Shown: positions 1-10,799 of the stretch, piece by piece | Position numbering within the stretch: the stretch's first letter is position 1 | Layout of the letters: every line of letters begins with the position of its first letter | DNA from: Mactromeris polynyma | Taxonomy: Eukaryota > Mollusca > Bivalvia > Venerida > Mactridae | DNA: 64,000 nt | Reading direction: 5' to 3' | Assembly: GCA_032209605.1 (NCBI GenBank) | Contig: JASFXZ010000014.1 | Coordinates: 7,150,912 to 7,214,911, forward strand | Made by a program: the position numbers and the translations under genes | The notes under the pieces: model-generated | Database searches by the model: none | What the model was told of the DNA's origin: nothing | Seen by the model: only the letters and a program-made list of their open reading frames with translations

Positions 1-617
1 TAAATTTAGACTAAGCTGAGAAACAACCAATCATACGCTTGCATTCTGAGGCTGATGTGCAAACCAGATTTATAAACATGCTTATCCAGTCAGCAAGAAT
101 TTTCAAAGACAGGAGCATTAGGAATTCAACACAAATCTTAACCATACTTTTTCTGTTGTCCTTTCAAACACATTATATTAGTGTTTATATCTTGAATCTT
201 AATTTAAAAGGCTTGATGTGGCAGTTCAAGTTTGTAAACCAAGCAATGTGTTCTTTTCTAACATTCTGGATGAGTGAATACAAAACTAAGGGTACTACAT
301 GTACTTGTGTTTTAATATCAGGGCTTTCCCCAGGATTTTTCAGCTTGGGGTCCTTGGACCCTCGTGTTTGATAAATTGTGGGTCCTTGGTAAATTTGTAG
401 AATATGCAGTTTATACTTGACATTAGGGGTCACAGGGATGTACAGTCGAAAGAAAAGGGAGTCGGGGAGTCAAGATTTCTGTCAGGGAATTCCCTGAAAT
501 ATGTACATGCATCAACATCAGACAAATATTTCCATTTCCTGTTTTTTTGTAAGCTTAGTGCAATGCTGATGTATGTCACTAGAAGCTTTCCCTTCTCACC
601 ATGTGTACTTGTCCACT
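1..617. other. No recognised feature
   Basis: AT-rich non-coding sequence. Short open frames on both strands show no family resemblance. Confidence 0.5.
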
Positions 618-1074
618 GACATATAAACCACGGATTCGAAACAGACTGGTATATGTATTAAGACTTGTTTGAACGTTTGCGAGCGTTGAGATTTTCTTCC
701 AAGATCGAATGATCGGAACACCTCATACAACTCTACAAAAATGATCCATAATGATAACCGATGTGTTCAGATTAGCGGTAAAAGATTGGCCACGTCCACC
801 ATCTTGTTTCTGAATCGAGAGAAGTTGACATTTTGAACCGCCGTAATCGTCATGTTTACAACAGTTATATATTTCTTGATGGTATTTAAATATTTTCTGT
901 TTATCTTGTTGTTTGCTTGTATGTATTTTTTGGATCAATACTGAGTTGTAAGACTGAACGAGCGTCGTTGAATTGGGTGAAATTTCCATTCAAATCCACG
1001 ATACTTACCGAGCGCGCGCTGAGGATTGTGGGTAAATTATCAGCCTGTTTCGAATCCATGGTTTATATGTCCGT
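618..1074. mobile_element. Inverted-repeat element, family A, long copy
   Basis: The ends are inverted copies of each other: ACATATAAACCACGGATTCG at the left and its near-complement, ending GGTTTATATGTCCGTGA, at the right, about 30 bp each with few mismatches. No transposase frame is present. A second, shorter copy lies at 1627-1791. This has the form of a non-autonomous DNA transposon. Confidence 0.75.
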
Positions 1075-1626
1075 GACTTGTCAAATGAAAAATGTGTCAA
1101 GCACACTTACGCCAGGTTACACTGTATGTACATGCCCGACAGCTTCCATGGAATCCCGATATTATTTTAGGCCCTAAAAGAGTCACGAAATTGGACCTAG
1201 CTTGGTGTTTACAGCAAGCATGAAAAGAAAGTAGGTCAACAGCCCTGAAAACAAATGATCAATTTTCCACAATATATACTTCCAGTCACAGCTAAGGTAG
1301 GAGGTAATAGTTCATCATGATAAAATATACCAATTCAACTAACATAAAATTCAGTTTGTGAACAGTTTTAAGAAAACATAAAGATGATGTCAGTCACTCC
1401 AAGTACGCAGATTACAGCAGAAAGGCACGATAAATACATACATGTAATATACATAAACTGAAAAATATACGTTTGTTATAAAAAACATCTCAAAATTCAT
1501 TATTTTCACTTAACATGCAGGCAAAGTTAGATGTAATATAGACCAAATATTTGGGTACAGGTATATTTGATATGTTATCACGATGACTATTGGTATTTGG
1601 GCAGAATATTTTTTCATTGATAGTGC

Positions 1627-1791
1627 CACAGACATATAAACCATGGATTCGAAACAGGCTGGTATATGTATTTAGACTTGTTTGAATAAGGATTCTGGGT
1701 AAATTGTGTGCTAAGGATTGTGGGTAAAGTATTTTTTCTGATCGTTTCACCAATATCAGCCTGTTTCGATTCCATAGGTTATATGTCTGTG
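1627..1791. mobile_element. Inverted-repeat element, family A, short copy
   Basis: Starts CACAGACATATAAACCATGG and ends with the near inverse, TTATATGTCTGTG. Only 165 bp long, it shares both ends and an internal GATTGTGGGTAAA with the copy at 618-1074, so it is an internal-deletion relative. Confidence 0.75.
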
Positions 1792-3098
1792 ACAGTGCTA
1801 AATTTATTTGATTAAATAAACAACATAATACATTAAGAATGATTTCCATCAACAACATTAGGTAGAGGCATAAAACACTTAAAATAGCAGATAGGCCAAA
1901 CATCATATAGCAGCAACATAAGAACATTGTAAGTATACATGTATATAACAACAGTTTAAAATCATACAAAACTTGATGAAATGAAGAAAAAAGGTCATTT
2001 TGTGTTGATGTTTTTTATAAGTTGGGTCATGTGATACTTAGTGAGGCATCAGATGGACAGATGATTGAGTAATTTATTATACCACTTGAAAAATTACACA
2101 ATAACTGCAAATAAGAATTTTATTCCAATCGTTATGGAGATTAAAGGTTTGATCACATATAAAAGCATTGTTTTAAGTCCCTCTAAGCTATGTGCAGGGT
2201 TTATACACCAAAACTGATAAAAAAGCATCACAATATGTCCATACAATTGCACATTGACACACAATACAAGACGAATACCATACAAGAATACAAGACACAA
2301 ATGCAGGCCGTTAACCAATTAGTCAACAAAATATAGGAAATGTTGCATAAAAATACAGGAGTTCAGGCAAAACTTTTTAACAAATAAAGGAAATTCAACG
2401 ACAGAACATGTTTATTTGAAGGAAAACATGTAATGTTAACTTACTAGTTCAGCTTCTTATCACTTTCTATGTAAGTTTACTTTACCAAAACATTCCATCA
2501 ACATCTCAAAAATGCAGCCGTAGCACCCATGTGATCATCTAAACGGACACCTTGTAAGATTTAAAGTTGAACATCCAACCCATCAAAGGTCCCTTAAGAA
2601 GACCCATGAGTGCACAGCAATCTTCTGTAAGATGGTGATGGTTTGAAGGATAAAAGACAGCTTTAAACGGTAAATAAATAATATCTAAAGACAGTATCAA
2701 TTCAAAACAAGCTATTGAAGAGCTATCAACAATATTTCTCAAGAAACATATAGGAAAAATATGCAAAATATAGAAAATAGGATATTTTGGTTGACAGCCT
2801 GCAATGCCCCCACTTTTGTCACAAGTCAACCATAACTCCAGTCTTACTGGTCCGATATAAATACTGAAACCCAGGTGCACAACTTTGTTTGTGTGAAGTT
2901 TGGTGACTCAAGGTCAATATGTCAAGGAGCAGTGCATACCTCAAGATGTTCAGGGGCATGCCGCTACGGACAAGAGCAAATCTATACCCCCCCCTCAGTG
3001 GGTCCATATAACATACACATGTCATAATATATGTAACATTCATCTATATATATCATCTAACAACACAAAATCAGACTAGTATATATTATGCACTACCT
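1792..3098. other. No recognised feature
   Basis: Non-coding AT-rich sequence. I see no gene, RNA or clear repeat boundary. Confidence 0.5.
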
Positions 3099-3381
3099 GA
3101 GGTGCGTTTTTTAGAGGTAGGAAAACTAGAATTCTACCTAGCGCTACATAGGGAACGTAGCGCTGCTGTTTCTTAAACTAAGGAAAAGTAGCCCCTATCT
3201 TTAGATAGGTAGCGTGATCGGACAGTGCTAACTTTGCTAAACACAATGGCGTCCATGCAGAACAGTGTCGTCTGGTATGGCGCACGCCATTTTGTGGCGT
3301 TCGAACGCTTTTAGACAGCTAGCTTTTCTACATATACTAACTTTTCTTGCTTACTTCCCCTACCTCTAAAAACTGCACCTC
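3099..3381. mobile_element. Inverted-repeat element, family B
   Basis: The left end GAGGTGCGTTTTTTAGAGGT is mirrored at the right end, where the complement reads GAGGTGCAGTTTTTAGAGGT. The 283-bp interior is richer in GC than its surroundings and has no frame. MITE-like structure; superfamily unknown. Confidence 0.7.
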
Positions 3382-3677
3382 TGTCATCTAAAATAAATTA
3401 TAATCTCAGTTATGCAGCATTTGAGGAAAACGTTATAAATTCTAACAGTGTTTCTATTGCAATCTGAGTGAAATAATGAACATCATTATGTACCTTGTTC
3501 ATGCTAAAACAGACAGATGTCAATTCTGACCACATTGTAAAGGTTAGAATTTACAAAATTTTAGGTCTCTAAAGCTCAAATGTCATTATGTATTTTGATG
3601 TTCTTAACTTTATGATGTTAAGAGTTTGAAAATTAGACGGCATATTGTATGTGACGTAAGACGTAAAAAATGTGTTT

Positions 3678-3938
3678 GTTTCAGGTGTCCCAACCTACTC
3701 TACTTTTGGCCCCGACCCTAGAACATTTTTTCGCGAGTTAAGATATTTTTTTCTTTTGGTAAAATTTCTTTGTGGGAATTTTTTCTTTAGGTTCAAATTT
3801 CTGCCCAGTTATTAGAAACTTTACAAGTATCATATTCACCTTAGTTTGCTTCATTTAAAAATAATAAAATCTCAAAAAAAAAATCTTTCCGACCAACCTT
3901 CCCTATTTTGGGGGGGGGGGGGGAATGAAACCTGAAAC
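3678..3938. mobile_element. Inverted-repeat element, family C, copy 1
   Basis: Perfect 9-bp terminal inverted repeats GTTTCAGGT/ACCTGAAAC enclose a T-rich left part and an A-rich right part, with a run of about 13 G near the right end. The same internal order of motifs (TTTTCTTTAGGTTCA, then CCTATTTTGGGG) recurs at 9762-10141. Confidence 0.65.
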
Positions 3939-4328
3939 AAATATTTGTTTAGGCCTCATCAGAATATTTCACAGCTTTAAACTAAAATATTTACATATTT
4001 ACATGTATTCAACAGAAATAAGATTGGAACATAGAGTTTGGAAGCCACATGGCCTTGGTTTACTCAGACAAATTAACCTCATCCTGCATAGTTTAGCTTT
4101 TATGAAGCTTATTACAGAACAGGACTGTTAATGTATGATATATTCATAACTCGGAGTCTTCGATTCTGTACATTCCTGCAAAAAGGTCAGAATCAGGTAA
4201 ATTTGCTCTGACTGTACTTTTTTGTTGATTTTTTTCTCCGTATTTTTTCAACATCAAATATCTACAGTCTCTGAATCACACAACACATACTATATACAAA
4301 CTATACCTCCCTGATTATACTAAAATAC
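3939..4328. other. No recognised feature
   Basis: Non-coding sequence between two inverted-repeat elements. Confidence 0.5.
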
Positions 4329-4660
4329 ATAGTTCCCACATCTACAATATTTACCTCCCTTGTTTTTAACTGTCAGCCATTTTAGGCCAAACTGATAAGC
4401 CCTTATAGGAGTAATTTCCAAATATGTGATAATTGAGAAAATACCAAGAGAATTTGCATGACTGTGACAATCACTTTTTCTTCAACTTACTGAGCCAAAT
4501 ACCCACATGAACATAATGACTAAGTTATTTTTTATATATCGGATTATTTCATCATCCTTTGTAATACATTATATTCCCCATAAACTTTAAGGAAATTTGC
4601 CTATCAAAATGGCCGACAATTCAGAACAAGGGAGGTAAATATTGTAGATGTGGGAACTAT
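4329..4660. mobile_element. MITE with perfect 36-bp terminal inverted repeats, family D
   Basis: Bases 4329-4364 and 4625-4660 are exact inverted copies over 36 bp (ends ATAGTTCCCACATC.../...GATGTGGGAACTAT). Similarity continues inward with mismatches to GGCCATTTT. The total is 332 bp with no coding frame. TA at each outer end may be the target duplication. The exact arms suggest recent insertion. Confidence 0.85.
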
Positions 4661-5305
4661 CTATACACAGAAGTAGGATGATATGCCAACAATGCAATTA
4701 AAATTTATCAAAATATGAAAACTTCTGATGTGAAACAAAAACAACACATATATTTATAACAATAAATTTTTCTCAGTGATTCAAACAATGTATAGATAAA
4801 TATTTACAGATAAAATCACAGCTTCAATTTTCAAAATTTTAAACTTATAATTTTGATAACTATGCTTTTAAAAACCAATCATAAAATTCCAAACAGAACA
4901 AAACAAATTTTTACCATTTAATAAAAGTTCGCTTTTTTATTAACAGAAAACAGCCAATAAAATTTAATTTAAATTTAACTAAACATAGAAGTTTTTAAAA
5001 ACAACAACCTTCTTTGTCTTCAAAACTTCATAAAATGAGGTATATTCCATTGTACTCAAACAGAAAACGAACCTTGCTTTGTATGTCAATATTTCAAATA
5101 TAAATTTACCGGTACTCAAATTTCAATAATTAAGCATAATTGTTTTTATCAGAAAAGTAGAAAATGTGTCCAGGTCCAGGGGCAGTACTTGCTCTTCGCA
5201 ATTTCATACTTTTTGAGATTTAAGCAACATCAACTTAAGTCACGTGTGAAAAAGAAGTGCTGTTAACCATGCACATATGAATATATAACGGTCCAATACA
5301 CTAAA
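4661..5305. other. No recognised feature
   Basis: Very AT-rich non-coding DNA. Confidence 0.5.
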
Positions 5306-5960
5306 GAAGAGGTCCATGATGGCCTTACATCGCTCACCTGAGACCACACATCCTGGCAGTCATGCTCTTTAAACAAATCAATATGGCTTGAAGGAATTTG
5401 GAAGACCCAAGACACAACAACCAGATTTCTGCCCCCCCCCCAAGGTGTGGCAATTAAAGAACCAACATGGCTCGAAGATATTTAGCAGAGCGTCACCCAA
5501 TAAGCATTCTCTGACATTGTTTTGAAATCAGGCCAACAGTTTCTGAGCAGAAGATTTTGAAATTTTTTGAAGTTAACCTTTTATTTGCCATGGCAACCCG
5601 AGTTCTGCATGGAACCACTTTACTTGAAGGAATCTGGAAGAGGATGACATTATTTTGAAATGAGGCCAGCGAAGAAGAAAATATTTTAAATCCCCACAAT
5701 ACACATGTAAGGAAAAGGGACCACAATCTCTGACCATGTTTTTTCACACAAAAAATTCTGAAGTCTGAGATTCATCATGGGAACCCGACTTCTGCATGGA
5801 ACCACTTTATTTGAAGGAATCTGGAAGAGGGCCATCCAAGGAACACTACTGTGAAGTTTGATTGAAATCTGCTCAGTAGTTTAGGAGATGTTGTTTGAAT
5901 AAATCACTGACAATGGACCATGGATGACGGACACAAGGTGATCACAATAGCTCACCTGAG
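5306..5960. repeat. Dispersed repeat, family E, copy 1
   Basis: Begins AAGAGGTCCATGATGGCC and ends ATCACAATAGCTCACCTGAG. Internal phrases such as AACATGGCTTGAAGGAATTT and TTTTGAAATCAGGCCA recur at 46092-46640, and the right part recurs at 25335-25505. Short frames inside have no family match. Confidence 0.7.
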
Positions 5961-7032
5961 ATCTTTGTGTTCATGGATATTATGTGTTTGGATTCTAGAT
6001 AATGTATGGTGAGAACAAATTGCTGATCAAGCCAGACATGAGAACATTGTATAATTGCACATATTCAATGTAGTAGTAACTAGACCAATTACAGAAAGTT
6101 ATTAATACCCCCGCAATATCACTTTGTCTGACATATTTTTGACAAAATCCAATTCAGATGCAATGCAAGTCAGCAATCTTAAACACAAACCAAATAAAAA
6201 ATAATGAGTGAAACCCTGTCATTAATTACATGGATAACTAGATTTAAGTTTCCTGAAATTCTCCTGACAACTGTTCGAGTACTTTGCACCACAAGAGTTT
6301 TACAAAATCCAATATGGCTGTCAGTCGACCATCTTGAATCTGATTGAAAAAACATTACTATACATCATCTAGATTATGGGTTTATCTCGAAAAATCAATC
6401 AAAAACTGTAGAAGTAGTTCGCTCCACAAGTTTTTTTTTAAAGACCAATCAACCGACCATCAGACCAATCAGCCAACATGGTGACTCCAGTATACTCCCT
6501 CAAACTTTGTTTGCATGAGTATAATTATGATCATATGATAAATGCTCAACAGGAAAATGAGATGCAAATCTGGTAAAATCATTCAGGAATGAGTATGTAC
6601 ACATAGTTTCATATCAACTGCAAGTTTTGACATTTAGGCCTTAAAAAATGTTTGGTTCTTATAACCTTACCCACCCTAATATAACACTAATTTTAATAAG
6701 CTAAAAGTTCTGAACATCGGTCATAATGATCTCAGATCCTATTCAAAGGTATTAAAATGTATTCAGAAACAAAAATCACCAACCATCGTAACTTTTGTTC
6801 AGGCATGTTACATGAAACAAACATTTATTTTAGGTCTTACAAAAATCTTAATAAGCTCACATTCATAAATCTATATACAAATATACAAAATATATAACAA
6901 ATGTATTTACATTTTAACTCTAAACAATATCCAGCCATCCTACAATAACTGCTAGATTACCATTGAAGATTTTTATCAGAAAGTGGGTTGCATTTTTTAA
7001 TTCAAGAATTTTTCATTTTTCTCAAACACTTG
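5961..7032. other. No recognised feature
   Basis: Non-coding. Parts near 6240-6500 read like an old dispersed repeat, but no second copy is visible here. Confidence 0.45.
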
Positions 7033-7354
7033 CAGGGCTCTAGATAGCCCGACGTCCCAGACTAGTGTAATGCTGAATCAGGCTAGCAACAGTTGTGTTG
7101 AAGTTAGTACCAGACAAGTCTGTTCTTAAAGCTAACCAACATGAGCACTGTTCAGTCGCGAGTCAAATCTTAGAATCCCACAAACACATACATGTAATTA
7201 TTAATTTTAGATTGTGGAGCTATCATTGTGTATGTTTATTTGTAACTTCATTGACCAATATTCTCAGGCAACTAGCTTCCTATGTGGGACAATTCAAATT
7301 TTACATTTCCATTAATCCGGGACAAGTGTCTTTGAAAAACATTCTAGAGCCCTG
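7033..7354. mobile_element. hAT-like MITE, family F, copy 1
   Basis: Perfect 12-bp terminal inverted repeats CAGGGCTCTAGA/TCTAGAGCCCTG. Flanks share CACTTG on both sides, compatible with a short target duplication. CAGGG-type ends are common in hAT-derived elements (family knowledge). A shorter relative is at 18364-18591. Confidence 0.75.
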
Positions 7355-8559
7355 TCACTTGGCATGCTAGGTACTATCTAGTTTATTAACATGATACAAA
7401 GCCAGACAGCAAGACAAATAGGGGACAGAGGGGGGATAATAATCTGGCAATTAATTTATTATGGCCTCAACAAAAATTGGGTCCGTGATTCATAACGAAA
7501 TCTACAATATGAAAAATTGATATAACTGTTAAACTCAACTGGTATTTATATTAAATATGTATAATGACATAATTTGAAGTTGAACGCTGCTTTCCAACCT
7601 TTCTATACCAACTCTCCAACAAAAACCTCTCATCAACAAGTACAGTTAACTCCCTGAACACCAGACCCTGTTGGGAAACGGTCAAAAGTCCAGTTTTCTG
7701 AGAGTTCCAGTTTTCAGAGAACTCATAATACTATTATTTGTCTAGATTTATATAATTCTTTCTTGAATAACTGTTTCAGTCTGACTACATGTACATGTTT
7801 CCATGTTGTCATGGTGATGAATTCATACGCCAATACACTAGTTCGAACTGATTCTTGAGTAATTCTTTTACATATAAAATTTACAGTAGACATTGTAGTA
7901 AGAGACCACCCAAGGGACAGCCAAATAGTTGTCGCTATTGATAAATTTATAAGTTAAGTATTAAGGAATGTTGAATATAACAACAATTAAAACGTGTGAT
8001 TATCACCCTTTTTCCATTCAAATATATTTATCCTGTCAAACAATGCTCGTAAATCCATTTACATTAAGTATGTACAAGTGCCATATTCTAAAATTGTCCG
8101 TAATTTATCCAAGATGACAAGGTTCATGTATGAAAATGTGTAGTTGCCTCGTGCATAAAATTCAAAAAATTTCTTATCACACACGCAAGAAAGTAAAAGT
8201 CAAAACACAGACGCACATTTGCACACATTCATACATATAGTAAGAGCTTTCAGTCTATAAATAAACACTGTACTCATCACAGTAACACAAATCTGTGCAT
8301 GGTCATGAATTGACAGCTGTATGTGTATGTATTACTGTGTTTATGAGGTCGCCCGTCGCCGCGCACATTTTTTATAATGCACTTTATGGTGTTTTAGTCG
8401 ACCCGGTATGTCCCCCCCGCACACCATATACAGACTTTTTGAAACCGAAGGGGGAAATTTACTTGCCAGTAGAGCAGTATAGGTCAAACAGACAATTTTT
8501 TTAGGCCAAAGACGGTTACTGCACAGTTCCAATGAGACCCATCGTACAGTTACCATTTT

Positions 8560-8739
8560 CCTGGCACCTAACCAGTACTTTCCTGGAATCTACCCAGTAC
8601 TTTCCTGGTTACATGCCAGTACTATGTTAGGTGGGAAACACTGAAAAGCATTTCTGTTTTATCAGACGAGACGAGGGATCGAACCCACGACCTTCAGATT
8701 CGTAGTCAGCAGCGTCAACCACTGAGCCACAGGGCCACC
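8560..8739 (-). mobile_element. tRNA-derived SINE-like sequence
   Basis: On the minus strand, 8739 to about 8666 reads like a tRNA head, with A box TGGCTCAGTGG and B box GGTTCGATCC correctly spaced and a loop resembling tRNA-Arg (CTACGAA, anticodon ACG). The anticodon stem has mismatches and the ends do not form an acceptor stem, so it is not a working tRNA gene. Downstream is a short body with repeated CCAGGAAAGTACTGG. Confidence 0.65.
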
Positions 8740-9148
8740 TTGACAGCTATTAACTGGAATATAACTCAAACACATTCCAAGGGAATATTTTAAACAGGCC
8801 GACAGTAATAAATGTTGTTTTATAAAGCAATAATTTTACATGGAGTGTATTAATAAGTATTACACACAAACTAAGTGCACGTTTACACAAATTTCACATT
8901 TCAGAACACAAGTTTTGAACCCAGCGTCAGATTATTCGATGTTTTTGCTATTTTCATTCTCTCAGCGAGTTCGAAGAAGTTTATAGGCATGATAACCTTT
9001 CAAGTAAAGATAATTATGTTGACTGTGTAATTCCTTTAAAATCGCGCTCGAGCAGAAACATATATGCAATGGATTGTATCGCTGTTTTATAATTGTGTCG
9101 CCATGTATTTACCTGGTTGCATGTATCACGTCTAATTGTTTACTCAAT

Positions 9149-9330
9149 TATTCATAGAATAACGCATCAATGCAGAATTCAATTACTCAGGTGTGAAATG
9201 CCCAATGGAATTAATTGTATGCAGTCGTTTAATCGATTATTCATAGAATAACGCATCAATGCAGAATTCAATTACTCAGGTGTGAAATGCCCAATGGAAT
9301 TAACTGTATGCAGTCGTTTAATCGATTATT
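9149..9330. repeat. 89-bp tandem duplication (two copies)
   Basis: A block containing TTCATAGAATAACGCATCAA is present twice, offset by exactly 89 bp (9151 and 9240), with almost no differences. This is a recent duplication in non-coding DNA. Confidence 0.85.
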
Positions 9331-9761
9331 CAACTATGTTTAATAACAGTCATGACTGGTTTCATGTGGTAGCTGGTCGCGTTATAGGAAAGTAACAGTG
9401 GGAATTTAAGTGGTCGTTAAATAAAAAAGTCGCATAAATACAGGTGGTCGCTTGTTCAATGTCTACTGTATATCCCATTCAATTCATGATTCTGGTTTCA
9501 GAAGTTTTATCAAAGTTAGCTGTGTTAATGGATAAGTTTGACCAAAATCTGTGGAATGACTCAATTTCGACAGTGAATGAAAAATACCAAAACAGTGTTG
9601 TCTTCATGATGATTTTTTCCATCTAATTACACGTATATCATCATAACAAAATCATCAATAAATATTTTGGAGGCCTAGTACATATGAGAGGAGAATATAC
9701 ACAGCAACAAAAAGTGCAGCCTTAACAATCATCGGATACCCCTTTTACTCATAATGCGTTT

Positions 9762-10141
9762 GTTTCAAGTTTCCTGACCTACCCTGTTTCTTTGCCCCCA
9801 CCCTAGGAAATTTTTTACAAAGTGTTTACATTTTTTTTCTTTTTTGTAAAATATCTTGATGTGAATTTTTCTTTAGGTTCATATTTTTCACCAGTTATAA
9901 GATGCTTTACGAGTATTCGAGCTATAAGGCGTTATATTCACCTTGATTAAACATTATCATGTTAAAAGGGAAAGGGGGTCTGTCTTTTAACATATATTCA
10001 TTTAAATCTTTGTTTAATTTGCTTTGTTTGAAAATTAAAAAAATCTCCAAAAATAAAAAATAAATCTCCAAAAATCAAAAAAATCTCCAAAAATAAAACC
10101 CACCTACCTACCCTATATTTTGGGGGCATGACCCCTGAAAC
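9762..10141. mobile_element. Inverted-repeat element, family C, copy 2
   Basis: Starts GTTTCAAGTTTCCTGACC and ends GACCCCTGAAAC, sharing internal motifs with 3678-3938. It also carries a local A-rich repeat of AAAATCTCCAAAAAT near 10030-10100. Older and more diverged than copy 1. Confidence 0.6.
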
Positions 10142-10550
10142 CAACATTGTTTAGGCCTTAACAAAGTTATCATTTGTGTTTCCAATCTATATTTTTCCCA
10201 GAAATTTGTGTCCAAAGAGGAAATCAGCTAAAAGCCAATGATTTTTACTCCTGAAGTAAAATACCTTTTCAATTTTATATTTCCAGATATAGAAGCTATG
10301 CAAATGTTATAAGTATCACTGAAGTGATGTTTAAAATTGATTATTTTGGAAAATTTCAGTAAATTTGAATATATGGTGGAACAACATTTCCATGACATAC
10401 GTCTGAAATTTTAAGCACTTTTACTGTGATGGTGATGTCAAATCAACACGCTTATAATTACTTTCAAAAATCAAATCAACACATAACCAGTCATCATTAT
10501 ATCTAAAACAAAAACTACATCTATAAATCACAGGACACAAAATAATGCAC
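10142..10550. other. 3' flank of the SLCO gene; UTR likely but end not seen
   Basis: On the minus strand this follows the stop codon and should hold 3' UTR. No AATAAA is seen on that strand here. An ATTAAA near 10014, inside the neighbouring element, is the nearest possible polyadenylation signal and is unconvincing. Confidence 0.35.
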
Positions 10551-10799
10551 TTAGACTTTGGATTCATCAAAGCCATTCATGCTACAAGTTTTCAACTCTG
10601 TCTTTGATTTTGCAGGCCTGCTGTCAAAATCAAAGTCGTCTGGTTGTAAATCACAATCATTCGGAAGTTTGAAATCTGCACACTCATGATCTGAGTCATC
10701 AGAAGCTTGACTAGCATGTCTTGCAGAGTTGTCTACCATGGGTTTAGAGGACAAGTCTAAATTGTTAATGGACGTCACAGAATTCATCATTTCTCCAAC
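10551..10799 (-). CDS. SLCO4A1-like: SLCO exon 11: cytoplasmic C-terminal tail and stop
   Basis: The exon encodes residues 724-805. The tail is hydrophilic and acidic in the middle (DDSDHE, DDFDFDS), with Ser-rich stretches that could be phosphorylated. It ends DESKV, which fits a class I PDZ-ligand pattern (S at -2, V at 0). The acceptor is TTTATTCAG, in phase 0 with exon 10. The tail is poorly conserved in the family; its assignment rests on position, frame and splice signal. Confidence 0.85.
   Translation of the reverse strand, partial: VGEMMNSVTSINNLDLSSKPMVDNSARHASQASDDSDHECADFKLPNDCDLQPDDFDFDSRPAKSKTELKTCSMNGFDESKV

Larger units (their letters stand above)
7884..9468. mobile_element. 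1.6-kb inverted-repeat element with TA flanks (Tc1/mariner-like ends)
   Basis: Bases 7884-7895 CAGTAGACATTG and 9457-9468 CAATGTCTACTG are exact inverted copies, each flanked outside by TA. Inner sequence also mirrors (GAGACCACC at the left, GGTGGTCGC at the right). The length suits a Tc1/mariner element, but no transposase frame is visible. The interior holds a SINE-like block and an 89-bp duplication, so it is either decayed or a composite. Confidence 0.55.

Noticed and set aside
8666..8739. Functional tRNA-Arg gene
   Set aside because: Internal promoter boxes are good, but the anticodon stem has mismatches and no acceptor stem can form.
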